Assembly (NCBI GenBank): GCA_018697195.1
Contig: CM031878.1
Coordinates: 37,643,600-37,707,599, forward strand
Reading direction: 5' to 3'
Origin: Certhia americana
Lineage: Eukaryota; Chordata; Aves; Passeriformes; Certhiidae
DNA length: 64,000 nt
The notes below the pieces were generated by a model that saw nothing but the letters and a program-made list of their open reading frames with translations, did no database searches and was not told the origin of the DNA. Shown here in pieces: positions 45,201-58,029 of the stretch (positions are counted from its first letter, which is position 1; each line of letters opens with the position of its first letter). Both the position numbers and the translations under genes were made by a program.

Positions 45201-48200
45201 GTAATTTAAATATGCCAAGACAGTTCTGGATCCAGTAGCACAGATAGCAATGACAGAAGTGTCTTTGGAATATATTTTGTCTCTGACTGACAGTATTTCC
45301 AAATTCTTCTCTCTGTATAGTTTGAAGTTGTCGTTAGAGAAGGAATAATTTGAAAGGAAAAGCAGTTTGGAGGGGAGTAAATAAAATGCTAAGACCTTAG
45401 CCATTGCAAAATCAGTTTTGCCCTAACAATTTGTCTCCTACTTTCTGAAGTGTTTTGATAATTTTTCAACTCAAGTGATAAAAGATACTGATCAGAATAT
45501 TTTTAGCCTCAAGCATTCACAAAATAATGTATTTTGCTCCCATAATGTTTAGCTGTAAATATCATAGGTTTTAAGAAGTTCAGTGTAGTGAAGTGATGCT
45601 TTCCAGATTTTCTGTCTTTTACTGGAGAAGCCTATTGACTGTGGATTTTTTGTGTAATTTGCAATTAAAAAATCAGCTTGTTTTTTTCCTTGGGTAAGTG
45701 GTGTTGTTATGCAAGTAATAGGAATTTAGATAAAACAGCAAAATGCAACAAGATAAGTAAACGAAGAATCATGAATTCCATCCACCAGCAATAGCAAGTT
45801 GTAAGGAGCTAACCAAGGCCCTTGTTACCTTCCCAGCTGTAGCTAAGTGGCTAATAAGAAATTTACTGTAATGAAATACTACAGCTGAAATTGGAAAGGG
45901 ATAGCAGACAGAGGGGTTCCACTGGGGAGAGGGTTAGGGTAACTAGAAAAATGAGCAGTGCTACAAGGAAGATTGCTATGTAGGAAGCAAGGAGGAGGCT
46001 GAAGCTAGTAGGATAGAAATTAATTCTTACTATTATATGCCCTGTAGTTGAAATTCCCAAAGACAGGTGAGCTAGGGTGTGTTACCTCTAAGATTAAGTG
46101 TAAAAATGTCAGGATTTATTGAGGCTTGGATTAAGGAAGACTCAAAACTAGATCTACTGCTGAGTTTTCATGAGCCTCCAGGTTGCTAATCCAGAAGGCT
46201 GGATACATGATCGTGAAAGCACTACTGGGATGATAGTAGGGAAGTTTTACAGATGTTGAAGCACTGCAATGGTATTGTCAGAAGATACTCAGAAGCATTC
46301 TTTGACCTTATGGGGTCAACTGGAAGCTTTTGTACAAGGCTGAAAGACTCATGCAAAAGCAGGAGAGGAAAAAGACTGGAGTTAGTCTTTTCTAGTTTGA
46401 AGGCATTGTAGGAATCTTGTTTTCCTTGTCTTAAATAACTTAGATTATACTTTGATTATGTTCATGTCATACAGGTGTGAAACCTGCAGAGCTGAAGCTA
46501 AAGAAAAAAAACACCTCAGTACAACAGCATCTTCCCAGTTTTTTGTATAGAACTTAATTCAATCTTATTGTAACTCCAACTTCAGTCTCTTTTCCTTCCG
46601 TTTAGGCCATGTGTTTATACAATGGGATCACCGATAAACAACAGAGCCCTCTTCCCATGCCAAGAACCACCCATTGCCTTGTCAACATGGCAAGCCTCAG
46701 TCCGAACACCTGCAGGCTTTGTTTTGTTAATGAGTGGTGAAAACTCAGCAGAACCAGTCCAGCTTCAAGAAGGTGAGATACATTTTTCAAGGCAAATTAT
46801 TTTCAATATTTGTATAATTAGAAATCAATCTTAGTTAATACATGATTTATGAAAGAATGAAGGTCCTAACCTTAAAAACACTTCTGTGTCTCTCTGTAAT
46901 CTCCATGTCATTCTGTGGAAAAGTGACCTGCTGCAGGCCTCAGGATAACTTCATAAATGTTCAAAGTATCTGCATTGCTGCATTTCGCTGTGTTGCTTAC
47001 TTTTTCCCCCCTCTGTGTTTCCAAAGCTAGATTTCACTTTTCATAAATTTGCTTTATTTTAATCACAGTTTACTTGAGTTTTGTAGATGAAGTACCTTAT
47101 CAGGCTTTCAACAACTTCAGGCCTTGGTAGATAACTATCTTTGAGTTTTAGTTCTCCAATCTGGGCATAGTTCAGCAAGTGATTAGAGGGAGCTGTTTTG
47201 TCATATCTCTTGCCTGGAATACATGGAATAGCTGAAGAATGTCAGGTTAGTTCCCTGAAAAGCTGCTCTCCTTGAGGGTTTTTTGCATTGATAAAACATA
47301 CCTTTTCCAACAGTAAGCAAACAAGCATTTCTTCTGTGTTGGTTGTACTTTATTATCTAAACTTCATTCTGCACAGAGAAGGACGTTTTTACAGCTTGTG
47401 TAAGTTCTACATATAATGAAGTGTGTCTAGTTCTCATGAGTTTTGGTATAATCTCTCAAACTGAGTCAGTATTTTCTAGTGTGAGTAGTTCTGATGAGAA
47501 GTAGCATATAAGAAAAAGTTAGAATTAAGCTTTTCTGGGGAAAAGTATCTTCTGTTCCTCTTTAAACAGGCAGGTTTGTTCTTGGAAGAAAAAGAGAAAG
47601 TCTCCTTGATTTGAGAATCATCAGTTAATCCATTTTCATGGAATTGTCTGGATATGTTTGGCCATATATGAGGCCTCTTCCAAGTCTTGTCTCTGCTGCT
47701 GAAATATGGAAAACTGCCACGATGAGCTGCTAAGCTCCCTTGGAAAATCGTGCTTTCCTGTCTCAGCATCAAGAAAGCAAGGACACTTTTGACTTCAGAC
47801 TAGGATAACAGCTTTTCCATAAGCGTTTAACTAGTTTAATGAGAAATCCTCATTGTTTTACTTGCATACTGCTGGAAATGAAAAACTGGCAAGCTGTTTG
47901 GAATTGTAAAAATTCACAAAACTAATACAGAGGCAAAAAGGGAAAGGAGTAACGTTCTGAGGAATGTTTTAAAATCCAAGTAAATCCAAGATTTAAGAGC
48001 TAATCTGAAGCCTTGAATGAATTCTTGATGAATTTAGGAATTCAAATTCATGAGTTTAATGAATAGGACTTTTAAGAGTTAAAAAGTTTGGAATGTTCTG
48101 TTGTTTTAAATAACCAGTCCACATAGATCTTGTTTTTTGGCTATTCTGGAAGCTATGTGAAATGTATCCAACTTAAAATTTTATCTTTACACACCAGAAT

Positions 48201-51200
48201 GCCCTTCAGGATAACTTCAATTTAAATAAGTTTACCAAGTTGTTTACATACATACAGTATGCTATTGCTGTGCTGCCAATTTATAAAATCTTACATAATA
48301 TAAAATCTATTTTTTAAGAAGGCAGTTTATTGGAAAGAATTAGTATTTTGGTAATCAGTTGTGAATAAATTTATTCTGAGTAAAATTGTAAGTTAGATGA
48401 ATATTTTTTTTCCCTTTAGAAGTCATTTAAAACCAGTATGCAGGCAGACAGTAAGGTAACAGCAAGCAAAGTTGATTCCTTCAAGCTTTCAGAAATCTGC
48501 ATTCTGCTTCACAGACACCACTCTAATGTATGGATGCAGTGATCCCGTGCATATCTGGGCTAGGTGTACTCTTATATACACATTCCTCATTTACCACTTG
48601 TATTTGCAGGTCTTGGCAAGAGTCTGTTTCCTCCCATATGTGCCATTTTTGCATTCTGCCTCCTTCAAAACTGTCATTTGGAATAAAGGGAGGGCACATT
48701 TGTTTGAAAATAGTGATAGAATACTTACACAAATAGGAATGGTAACTATTTGAATATGACCAGAAGTGCTTAAAATACCTTGCATTCTTCATAGAGTACT
48801 TAAAGAAGAGAAGTTGATCAGAAAAATGCAATTAATAATGCCCTTTGGGAGAAAGCTTGATGAGGAGCAGTAGGTGTGTGTAATGTGAGCCATTTAAACG
48901 TCAGATTTATTTTCCTACACTTGTCAGTTTTACTTTCCTTCATCATGTTACTATAACACATAGAAGCTGCAAATACATTTAGTCACAAACACCTTCCTAT
49001 TTGTTCAATTCATATTCAAGAAGTCGATATTCAGCCATTAACTGTGAAATAGACTGGCTTGCTTTTTTTTGTGGTTACTCTACTCTTATGCAATCGTTGA
49101 TCTTGTTTTGACATCTGCACTGTAAGTGAGTAGTATACTGGTATTGAGAAAAAATACAGTGTTGGAAGAGCCACTGCTCCTCAGATGTAGTGCACACAAA
49201 AGAGTGCAGTGCTTGTGTTGATTATCTCCAGCGTGCATAGGGAATGACAGCTGGGTAGTTGAGAGCTTGTCATGCACTACTCATCCCTCTGAGCCAGTGC
49301 TGAACTAATGCTCTAGCATGAATGTGAGGAAGCTGGGTGGGAAGTTCTGGTTTTCAGATGAGATAAAAAAATCCCTGCAGGTTACAAAGAGTTTCAGAAA
49401 GCTGGAGGGTTCTTGATCCTGGTGCTCCGGCCAAAGAGTAGTTTTTACAGAACTACTTGTTAGCTGCATGTTTCTATATTAGCATTAGTTCTAACCTTGT
49501 ATATCTATTGCTGTATGGGGCTGTCTCTACCCTAGAGGTAGCTGAACTTTGTGGGTTTTAGTAAATAGTAAACATCAGCTGTATTTTGTGGTGTTTGTGT
49601 TAGTGCAAACTATTTGAGAAAAAAGATACTGGCAAGTAAAAATGTTCATAATGTTCTCTGGCATTAACAAATATAGCTTTGGCTTTTTTTTCAGTCATAA
49701 TGAACTCTACAGGATTCAAACAATTTTAATGTTTTCAAAGATAGTGGAATGCATTAAAAATTCTAGGAAGTAATTACATCATTCATCATTATTATTTCAA
49801 GTAGGAGAAATAAACGATCTTTAAATTGTTCTTTTGCATGATTATAAAGAGTTTTAAATTTCCTGCTCTTGTTAAACATTTGCAGGGAAAGTTTTTCACT
49901 TTTAGCTCATAGAATAGGTGATTGTTGCTGCATGGTTAGTGCAGTTATGACACAATAGATCAGCTTTGTAGAACTGAAAAAAAAATATTTATTTTCAGAA
50001 TTGTGGGTAGAGATAATAAAAAAAATGTTTTGAAAATATTATAATTGCCTACAATAATTATGTGTAGGAATCAAGTTTTTTTAAAAATTATGTTACAAGT
50101 AGAAGGACTGGGGTGATATACTTCTATTTTTCCCATGGACTAACCCCAGCCCAAGCTCTTTTTTCTCCCAATGTGTCCTTGCTTAGTGTGAAGATGTTTT
50201 TATGGTACAAAATGCTGTGTTTGGCAAGAAAAGCCAAACGTCCCCGTTTCAGTTGCACTGTTTCCTGTTATCCTAGAGATGGAGCTCTCTCCAAGGTTGA
50301 CACAGAAAAGCACAGTGCAGCCAGAGGATGGGAGAACAGCAAAAAAGAGTTGAGTGAATCTTGTGATCCCAATCTATGTGTTGGGATAGTTCATAGGATA
50401 CAGATGAAGGAAAACAAAACAAATCCCACTGACATGAAGACAGTGTAAGGAAGGAAGTGAAGTTATTGGAGACGTCAGGCTGGGAGACAGTCTTACCAGT
50501 AGTGAGAGGGTCAAGTGTTGGTTTAGCTGTCTTTGAAACAGTGCTTCGTGGTTCTCTCCAGAGAGAATTTCTGCCAGCAAAGAGACCTTTTCAGTCACTG
50601 ACCAGCAAAAGCACTAATTTTCAATATGAAGGATTCTATGGTTCTATGGAGAGAACCCACTTTTCATGCCTGAGCATGTGATTTCAGTCAACAACTGAAT
50701 GAGGATAAATGTATAGGTATTCTACAGTTCTTCAGTAAGAATGCAGAAGGCATCAAAAAGCACTGCAGGAAATGGACTGAGCCCTGGATAGATATGCAGA
50801 GACATTGTAAAATTTGTGTCTTGCTCTGGGAAGATCCATCTAAAATCCTTGCAAATTATAAGGTGCTTTGGTACCTACACTCTTTTTGCTTCAGGTCAGC
50901 TCTAAATAGCATGTGTTCATTGCTAATTTGTATACACTTCTGAATGCAGTACATGCTGTTGTTCTCTCTGGACTGCTAATCTGATTGCCATTCCTTTTAG
51001 ACATTCTGCTCAAGCTGTTTGTGGAGGTTTTTTTAGGGAAAAAAAACCTTGCTTGCTCTAGCTTGTCTTACAAAACTTGTTTCTCACTGCAGCCCTCTCT
51101 GATCTGTTTGCCTAGCACAGACCAACACCCTTTCCTTTTAGGCAATCTCACAGTTGTGAGAGCCTTCTCCTTTAGACCTTGTGCCATTTGGAACAGTTTT

Positions 51201-54200
51201 CTGTCACTGCTTTTTGACTTCCATGCTGTTTTCAGAACACAGTTGAAAACGCATGACAGTTTTTTGATGACAGTTTTCTCTGATATTATTTGATTCTTAA
51301 GATTTTACAATTAACATAACCACATGGAGCATTTTGTAATGCTTTATAGTATTTAGATGCAACCCTAAGTGCAGCACCTCTGAACCTCCTCCTATGTATG
51401 TATGTAAGTTAATGGCAAAGTTGTTACTAACTACAGTGTGTGCAGGCGTGGGCCTCTAGCGCAATGTCTATCAATGAAACTCTGTACATCAGGAATTTAA
51501 TATTCTGAAATAAATAATAAATTGTTGCTGCCCTGGATAACCTTTTTCTCTCAAGGTGGCATTTGCTTTTCTCGGCTTATTCGTAGCTTTGTTGAGTTAA
51601 TAATAAAAAAAAAAAGGTGGAGTGAAATTTGGCAAAGTTATTTTCCTTATTATTAATAAGTTTGGAGCAAATACGTCCATTCTGCTTACATACTGACAGG
51701 AAGTTAAGAAAATTACGGAAGTAATATATGTTCACCTGACAGTACTGACAAAAGGCTTTTGATGGGGTTGTTGTCTAAAGTGGAATGGGGTGAAGGAGTA
51801 TGAGTGATTTCTAGTGCACGTAAGAGGCAAAGACTTTATCTGCCTTTCAGATGACTTCACAAATGGTTTAGTTTTGTCAAACTAAATAAAAGGTAGAAAA
51901 CTTGTTGAAGCTAAACAAAATTTTTTCTTCGTCCTTCATTTGGACAGCTTGACCTTCTTCGGTCACTAAGGTAGGAAAACAAATCATGCTTTGCAGCATC
52001 TATTTCCTTTCCTCTGTGCCTTGTGATCTCTGCTTGGTTGTGTCTTTTTTTCTTTTTTTTTCCCCTTTAGGTAATGTTTCATAGCCCTAGTCAGAATACT
52101 TTTGCAAAAGAACAAGTACTAAGGTTCTCTCAAAATAACTGAAGTATGTATGTTTCCACTGTTGCCCTAGCTACAGTCATTTGCACATGATTCATTAGAT
52201 TGTAACTCATGCTAGGCTCTTTTCAAGAGAATTAATCTATTAGTATGGTGTAGTAACTGTATTGTGACCATAAATGAATACATGTATGTGATTCTTAAAC
52301 TATATCCTTTTTAAAGGGACGAACAGAAAATCTAAGCAACGTTTGCATTAATGAAAGATATGCTGTTCTTAAAAATCCTCCACCTTATAAAAATGTGTTT
52401 GTACATACAGTAATCCTATACTATACTCCTTGTCTCCCCACATTGTGTTCCCATAATGATAAGACTTAGCATATTTTTACCTTCTAATAAATTCTCATCT
52501 TGTTTTAGCACCTTCATGGGTAAATATATTATGTACCTCAGATAGCTGGGTCCAATTCACAAGCGTTAGTGTTATTTGTTAAAACTTGCCTATCAGTTTG
52601 GTACTGCCCAGAACACAAATGAAAGGTTTTGGGTTGTGTGAGATAATACTTACAAGACAAAATCATAAAATAGTAGATTCAAGGTTGAAAGAGTTTAATT
52701 TTAATACTCTGTGTGTGTGTGTATGCATGCATTTAGAAGTGTTACTAGATTTCATGTCTGATGTAATTCTTGGGCAGTAACAGTACAATCATGTTAAGTT
52801 GCATTAATAACATCCCATCTATGAATGACTTATTTACAGGTAAAGACATCAGCAGTTAGAGCAAAGTTCCAGGTGTAAGTAAACAGTACATAGAATCTAT
52901 GGTGGTTATGTACGACTGTTCTTATACATCTCAAAGTAATTATTTTTATTTCCTCCATAGAAATACCAGGATGTAAGATGGGAGGTTTGGCCCAAAATCT
53001 CAAGTACATGAAAATGTCAAATATTTAATGTGTACTGTAAGACTCATGAGTCTGTACAAATGTTCTTTTGTTTTCAGATGTCTTGAGCTGGTACTACTAT
53101 GTGTCTATGCCAATGCCAGCATCCACTTTTACTATTGCTGTGGGGTGCTGGCAGGAAGTTAAACAGCAGTCCTTCAAAGAAACAGCTGCTATTGAAACAA
53201 ACACTGAGTTTTCCTCGTCATCATCACAAACTGATTTCAGGTTGGTGTTTATAATATTATTGAAAACTTAAATATGTGAGCAGCATTTCTGTTCACTCTG
53301 TGGAATGTGAAAATGAGTCATTCTAGCACAGGAATCAAAATAGAACTTGTTTAATCTGAATAGAAAAATCTCAACAGGAAAATAATTACAAAGGCATTAT
53401 TTCATGGCAGTGGTTCTTTTTATGAGAAAACAAGCTGCTTAGTGAGGAGCAGGGTTTGTAAATTCCACTGTCTGCTAGATTTGTAATCTGTGTCCTTAAC
53501 ACTCTGCTGCAGCAATGCCAGGTGCTGTCTCATTTCTTGAAATACTTGACTCAGACCATTCTGAATACCTAATGACTCCTACTGCAATATTTCCTACTTA
53601 CTTTTCTGTTCTGCTCCAGTCCCATTGCACAGTTAGAGCTGTGCAGTGGTTTGCCTGGACTAATGTGTAATGACCAGGTACATGAAAGTTGAAACATCAA
53701 AGTTTTAGTACAGTGGTCCCATGAAATAGAGTTGATTCTCTATTGATTCTTAGCTGGTTTTGATCAAACTAGTAGAAATGTAATTATTTTGGATACATCT
53801 ATTCCTCCTCCCAGTCTGGTCAAAATTCCTTGAGTTTGAATTATCACAGAGTGGTGCATGAGCAAAACAATATATATCTGAAAGTAAGATTTGAAGATAG
53901 AAAACAAGTTTCTGGGAAAATACCATTTGTTTTTACACATATTCACCTTAATTAGCAGAAGTCTCAAGCATGTGACTTAATTTCCTTATGTTACTCTCAG
54001 CTTTTCAAATTCATATTCAAAACAACCCAGGTTGTAATGGACCCTGAAAGTTCTTCTGGTCCATTCTTCCATGGGAAGGAGCTTAGATGAAGATATCTAA
54101 CACCCCATTGGCCATGTGGCTCCTTGTGAAGAGAGACCTTTGTAGATACCCTTCAAGTACTGAAATACTGTGATGAGATACTTTCCTTGCTGGAAAGCCT

Positions 54201-57200
54201 AGCTCCTTCTGTCTTTCCTCACAGGGGAGGTTCTGCAGCCCTTTTTTCGTTTTTGTGCTTTCCTTGAACTGCGGGGACCAGAGGAGAGGCAATAATTCAG
54301 GAGCTGCCCTACAAGCTCTGTTCAGAGCATGGTGATCCTGTCTGTCCCTCTGCCAGCAGTGTCCCTGCAGCTGCAGCCCAGGATGTGATTTCCCTTTGCA
54401 GCTGCAGTGTCACAGCAGTGACTCACGTTCAAGTGACTGTCCCCTGAGCTTGTGTGTCCCTTTCAGCAAGGGCCTGCGCTGGGCCCTTGGGTGATGTCAC
54501 CCCAGGTGCAGGACTGTGCACCTGTCTCTGCTGCACCTCACACTCTTCTTGCCAGCTCCAGCCTTTCAGCCTGTCCAGGTCTCTGAGATTGCTCTCCCTT
54601 ATGAGGTGTCCACCTCAACAGCTGGTGAGGGTGCTTTCAAACCCATCATCCAGAATGTTTGTGAAGATGTTGAACAGCGTGGAGCCCAGCCCAATTTCTT
54701 GGGGAGCTCCACATATCATGTCCACATGACAGCCACTAAGGCTGTCAGCCTTAGTGAAAACCAGTGATCATACGCTCTGAGTATGACCTGTGCATCAGTT
54801 TTCTACCCATCTTGCAGACTACCTGTCCAGCTCGTGTATTGCTAGTTTGTCCAGGAGAAATCTGTGAAAAACTGTAACCAATGTAAACAACGTCCACTAC
54901 TCTGCCCACGTGAACAAGAATTGTTATTTTTTTGTAGAAGGTGATTAGGGCTTTAAGTATTTATGTAACTTTTTTCTGTTACTCAGTTCAAAACGTTGCT
55001 GAAAAAATACTTGTCTTTTAGACAGCTGTTTTGAATAATACTTTGTTAGCATAAAGATAGTAGAACTACTGAGACTTTGGAACTTGAGGACTTAATATGG
55101 ATTTTTTGGTTGAATTTTAAAATTAAATTATTCTAATGGCCTGCAGCTTGGCTGATTTTGGTTAAAAAATGCGAATTAATCATGAGAATAGAGGCTTTCA
55201 TACTTTATGTAGGATCAGTAAGAAATGCCTGTTCTAATTTTAAAATTATTTATAGGCTTGATGAGCTTCTAGCAATTGCTTTGCGTTTATTTCTTTGCCA
55301 CTTATATGTTTATGTTATGACTGCCTCTGCAAAAATAAGCTGTAGATGTATTCCTCTCAAAAGTGCAGCATATTTTGTAATAGGAATTTATTCGTTTTGG
55401 TGCAAAAGATTATTCTGGCTCAGTGTTGATAGAATAAATGAAAGTTTCTGGTTTTTTTGTAAAATTTCTGAAAAGAGGGAAATACTTTTTGGAATTTTTT
55501 TGTAGCAAAAATTAGTGGAGGTTTTAATCATTGTGATAGTCATAGTTATGAGTTTGTCTGTGTGATGGTTATTGGATGAGTTAATTGATACAGATAGTGT
55601 GATGTATCTGCAGCAGTTAGTGTCAGTGGAAGAAGCAGAAGTAATGTGTCTTGGGGAAAAAAAATGACAAAAAAATTTTTAAAAATCCTCTTCAAATGTG
55701 GTGTCTGTTGTACGTAGACAAAAAAGGAGACCTTAAATGTACAAGGTTGTTTTGTAGCTAATCAAGACACAAAAGCGTGTGTCTTTAAAAACATGCTCTT
55801 AGAATTATATTCAGTTAATCTTTAGTTGGGAGTTAGCACAGCAGAGATTGTTGCTTATTTTAGTCAGTGAAACCAGGTAACCAAACCAACATTACTCACA
55901 GTGGCAGACATTTCTAGGAAGGGTGTGAAATGGATAGACAAGCAAATGTTAAGCATGTGTCTCTGATAAGATAGTGCAGATAAACTCTAGGGCAGCAGGA
56001 AAAGAAGGGAATTCTGAAAGGAGCTGTTGAAATGTGTAATGTAATTTGTATCCAGGTGACCGTGAATTTGACATAAGGAAGTGATATGAAAGTAAATGTT
56101 AAATGGAACTGTAATATTTATAACTTTTTATCTCCGTGTGTTCATTAAGGAATTGGCAATTTTTATAAGAGATATGGTGGTAGCTTTCATGTTCCTGCCT
56201 AATCTCAACTCTGATAATAAAATACAAAGTGACATTGTTTTAGAGCAGAAATATACTAAATTAAACCACCCTTAGAAAATAAAATGGCGTAGCAAAAGAT
56301 GTGGTTTCTTTGCATATGTAGTCAATGAAAGGATTTAGAGTCCACTTCTTTGATGGAAAGACTTATGTAAGGTGCTAAAGTTAATACTTCAGCAAAATCT
56401 CATCCTTTTCTACACATCATCATTTTGTTTTCTGTGTCAACGTGATCTTCCAAGCGTAAGTGCTTTGGGCAATGCTAGTTGCTTTGCCTGTCGAGGCATA
56501 ATAGAACCAGATTACTTAAACTGAAGTTTCAAACCAAGGAGAGGCTGTGCATTGTAGAGAACATGGGCTAACAGGTGAAAACATGAAGCTGATTTCTGTT
56601 TAGATAAGAATCTATTTGGGCAGGTAACTTATTATGGAGATATAAGACTCAGCATTTAGAAAGGATTTGATTTACCCCTCCTTCCTTCCAGCTAGAGCTC
56701 TAAATGTCCTGTGGAAGTACTATAAAATAAGGTTGGCCTTAAGTGGTATTATTAAATATCTAGCATGATAAGTGTGAACTGACATCTACTGTTTTTTTTT
56801 TTTGTTTGTTTTTTTTTACTTAATAATAACAATAAAAAAGTTTACTTGAGGTTTCTGGAGAACTTTTGTAACAACAACAGGAAAAATCCCTCCTGGAATT
56901 ACATTGTAATTGCACCTAAAATACTTGAGTTAATTTATGTTAATATGTATAGAATTTTTTTTTATAGCCAAGTTTGAATAGGAATTATCTGGGTAAATAT
57001 TTTTGTATTCTTATTAGTCTCTTTGCATGTATTTTGAGCACTTATTCTTTTGATGTGTATCTGTTATAAAAACAAAGTTTGACTAGTCTCTTTCATTTGT
57101 TATGAGTTCTACTCAGACATAATGGTGAGTGTTTCAAAGTGCTGCATGTGTGTGAACAGGGTGAGAATGCAAATGATCTGTTTCTTTGGAAATTAATTCT

Positions 57201-57546
57201 GTTGCTCTGATATCTAGAGAATATCCTTGTCTTAGCATAATCACATGTGCACATTTCTGATATCGCAATTAAATTTTGTTTTGTTTTGTATTGCCAGGTG
57301 GCATGAAGAAATCTGTGGTCATGTGGAATATCCCTGCCGTTTCCAAAATCCTGCTGCCAGATTGCAGGCAGTCATTCCTTATAGAGTCTTTGCTCCCTGG
57401 TGCCTTATGGAAAGCTGCGAAAAATATTTGCTTCAGCTGATTCCTCAGTGCCTCTCAGCTGCTTATGCCACACTGGGTACCCACCCCTTTTCCAGGCTTG
57501 ATGTTCTGATAGTTCCTTCCAACTTTTCCAGCCTGGGAATGGCTAG
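38409..57546 (+). CDS. AOPEP: AOPEP, aminopeptidase O (coding exons 1-4, residues 1-461; 3' part beyond window)
   Basis: Aminopeptidase O is an M1-family zinc metallopeptidase that removes N-terminal residues from peptides. Human AOPEP is about 819 residues and was long called C9orf3. Four coding exons (38409-39214, 46606-46772, 53078-53240, 57298-57546) join with matching phases, each junction codon completing as Arg, Asp and Arg. Recognisable AOPEP text includes DDLPLMANTS, KHYVLDLDVDF, DFLLVLDCCDLSVLKVEEVD, FPHAIRIWYKTKPEGRSVTW, GSPINNRALFPCQEPP, WYYYVSMPMPASTFTIAVGC and HPFSRLDVLIVP. The window ends before the catalytic exon: no HExxH zinc motif is present. The last visible exon ends in LGMA, which appears to be the counterpart of the M1 GAMEN exopeptidase motif (inference). 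Residues about 50-150 form a low-complexity, acidic and Ser-rich insert also present in mammalian AOPEP. No frameshift or premature stop is seen. Confidence 0.95.
41826..42824. repeat. Diverged inverted repeat pair (fold-back), arms about 150 bp
   Basis: The reverse complement of 41826-41975 aligns with 42673-42824. Shared words include TTTCTCAT, GTCTTCCTTTT, TTAGGACAAC, TTGCC-TCCACATTTC and GGGGTTTGCCTA/GGGGTTGCCTA. Both translate to similar short frames (VRTTNSEK/VRTTDREK; KYLFIAFHIS/KYLFVAIHIS). The spacer is about 700 bp. This could be two opposite copies of an unnamed dispersed repeat. Confidence 0.8.
43919..44445 (-). mobile_element. Probable solo LTR (endogenous retrovirus-like)
   Basis: A compositionally distinct block beginning TGTTGTTCTTCCCGACAGTG, with GCCCAGCACCGAGATAGAAG and a reversed polyadenylation-type signal (CTGTTTATTTTTCC). 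It resembles passerine LTRs as I remember them. Both ends are approximate and no target-site duplication was confirmed. No gag, pol or env sequence accompanies it. Confidence 0.5.
46606..46772 (+). CDS. AOPEP: AOPEP coding exon 2 (residues 269-324 plus 1 nt)
   Basis: The acceptor TTCCGTTTAG ends at 46605. The first base completes Arg269, followed by PCVYTMGSPINNRALFPCQ. The donor GTGAGA begins at 46773. The exon covers the conserved turn NNRALFPCQEPP of M1 N-terminal domains, where other family members read R-x-x-F-P-C-x-D-x-P. Confidence 0.95.
46773..53077 (+). other. AOPEP: AOPEP intron between coding exons 2 and 3
   Basis: Mostly AT-rich. It holds a possible old LINE 3' coding remnant at 50985-51300 and a TG microsatellite near 52710-52722. 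Nothing else recognised. Confidence 0.85.
50985..51300 (+). mobile_element. Possible ancient LINE remnant (reverse transcriptase C-terminal tail)
   Basis: A plus-strand frame contains CAIWNSFLSLLFDF and VFRTQLKTH, resembling the WNSLP...F+xxLKTH signature at the very C-terminus of L2/CR1-clade reverse transcriptases. Diverged and short. Confidence 0.35.
53078..53240 (+). CDS. AOPEP: AOPEP coding exon 3 (residues 325-378 plus 2 nt)
   Basis: The acceptor TTGTTTTCAG ends at 53077. The exon begins by completing Asp325 and reads VLSWYYYVSMPMPASTFTIA. The donor GTTGGT at 53241 is a weaker GT site, but the frame and the next exon confirm it. The second half (KQQSFKETAAIETNTEFSSS) is poorly conserved and Ser/Thr-rich. 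Confidence 0.93.
53241..57297 (+). other. AOPEP: AOPEP intron between coding exons 3 and 4
   Basis: It contains a CR1 fragment at 54020-54910. T-rich stretches occur near 56791-56817. No additional exon. Confidence 0.85.
54020..54910 (-). mobile_element. CR1 LINE fragment, diverged
   Basis: The plus strand follows reversed CR1 order: CTTTCCTCACAGGGGAGG, CTGCAGCCCAGGATGTGAT, CAGGTGCAGGACTGTGCACC, CAGCCTGTCCAGGTCTCTGA, GAAGATGTTGAACAGC, and TTGTCCAGGAGAAATCTGTG. The GC content is clearly higher than the surrounding intron. The coding frames are broken. Confidence 0.85.
57298..57546 (+). CDS. AOPEP: AOPEP coding exon 4 (residues 379-461 plus 2 nt)
   Basis: The acceptor TTGTATTGCCAG ends at 57297 and the donor GTAAAG starts at 57547. 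The exon reads WHEEICGHVEYPCRFQN through HPFSRLDVLIVPSNFSSLGMA and stops inside the probable substrate-binding motif. The following exon, which should carry the zinc-binding helix, is not found up to 64000. Confidence 0.95.
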
Positions 57547-58029
57547 GTAAAGAAACTTCTTAATAACCAGTCTGCTGTATTTTGTTAGACTCCTTCTTAT
57601 CAGCTAGTTAACACTGCCAAGTTGCTGTCAATATAAAGTTGTTGTGCTATTTTTCTTAAGCCAAACTTAAAACTCTGGTTCAACTTCATGTGAATAGGTT
57701 TGTTTGTATTCTTTGTGACCTTTAATTTTAGTTTAACAGGGCTTAGAAAAGGAAAATATAAGCTTATTAGAAATGTGGGTCTGAATTTTTACATTTGTCA
57801 GACTGAAGTTCTTTTGTTGGTTCTGTTGATCTAAATACTTGATGTCATTGTCTTGTTTTCTTTTGGCATTTATTTTAGCCTTATATTTTGGCAGAATAGG
57901 AGTTATGTTAAAATCCAAATCTAGAGTTTCTTCCTAAGAATTTCCAATGTATGAGTTTTTAGTCAAACACTTATCTTCAGAAGCTGAAGGCCAATAGTAA
58001 GGATTATATTATCAACTTTTTATGGAATT

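Larger units (their letters stand above)
39215..46605 (+). other. AOPEP: AOPEP intron after first coding exon
   Basis: It contains an A/C-rich low-complexity tract at 41735-41838, an inverted repeat pair (41826-41975 and 42673-42824) and an LTR-like element at 43919-44445. No further exon is supported. Confidence 0.85.

Noticed and set aside
50620..50660. CR1 3' end suggested by GATTCTATGGTTCTATGG
   Set aside because: The sequence before it does not follow CR1 text, so the short motif is probably coincidence.
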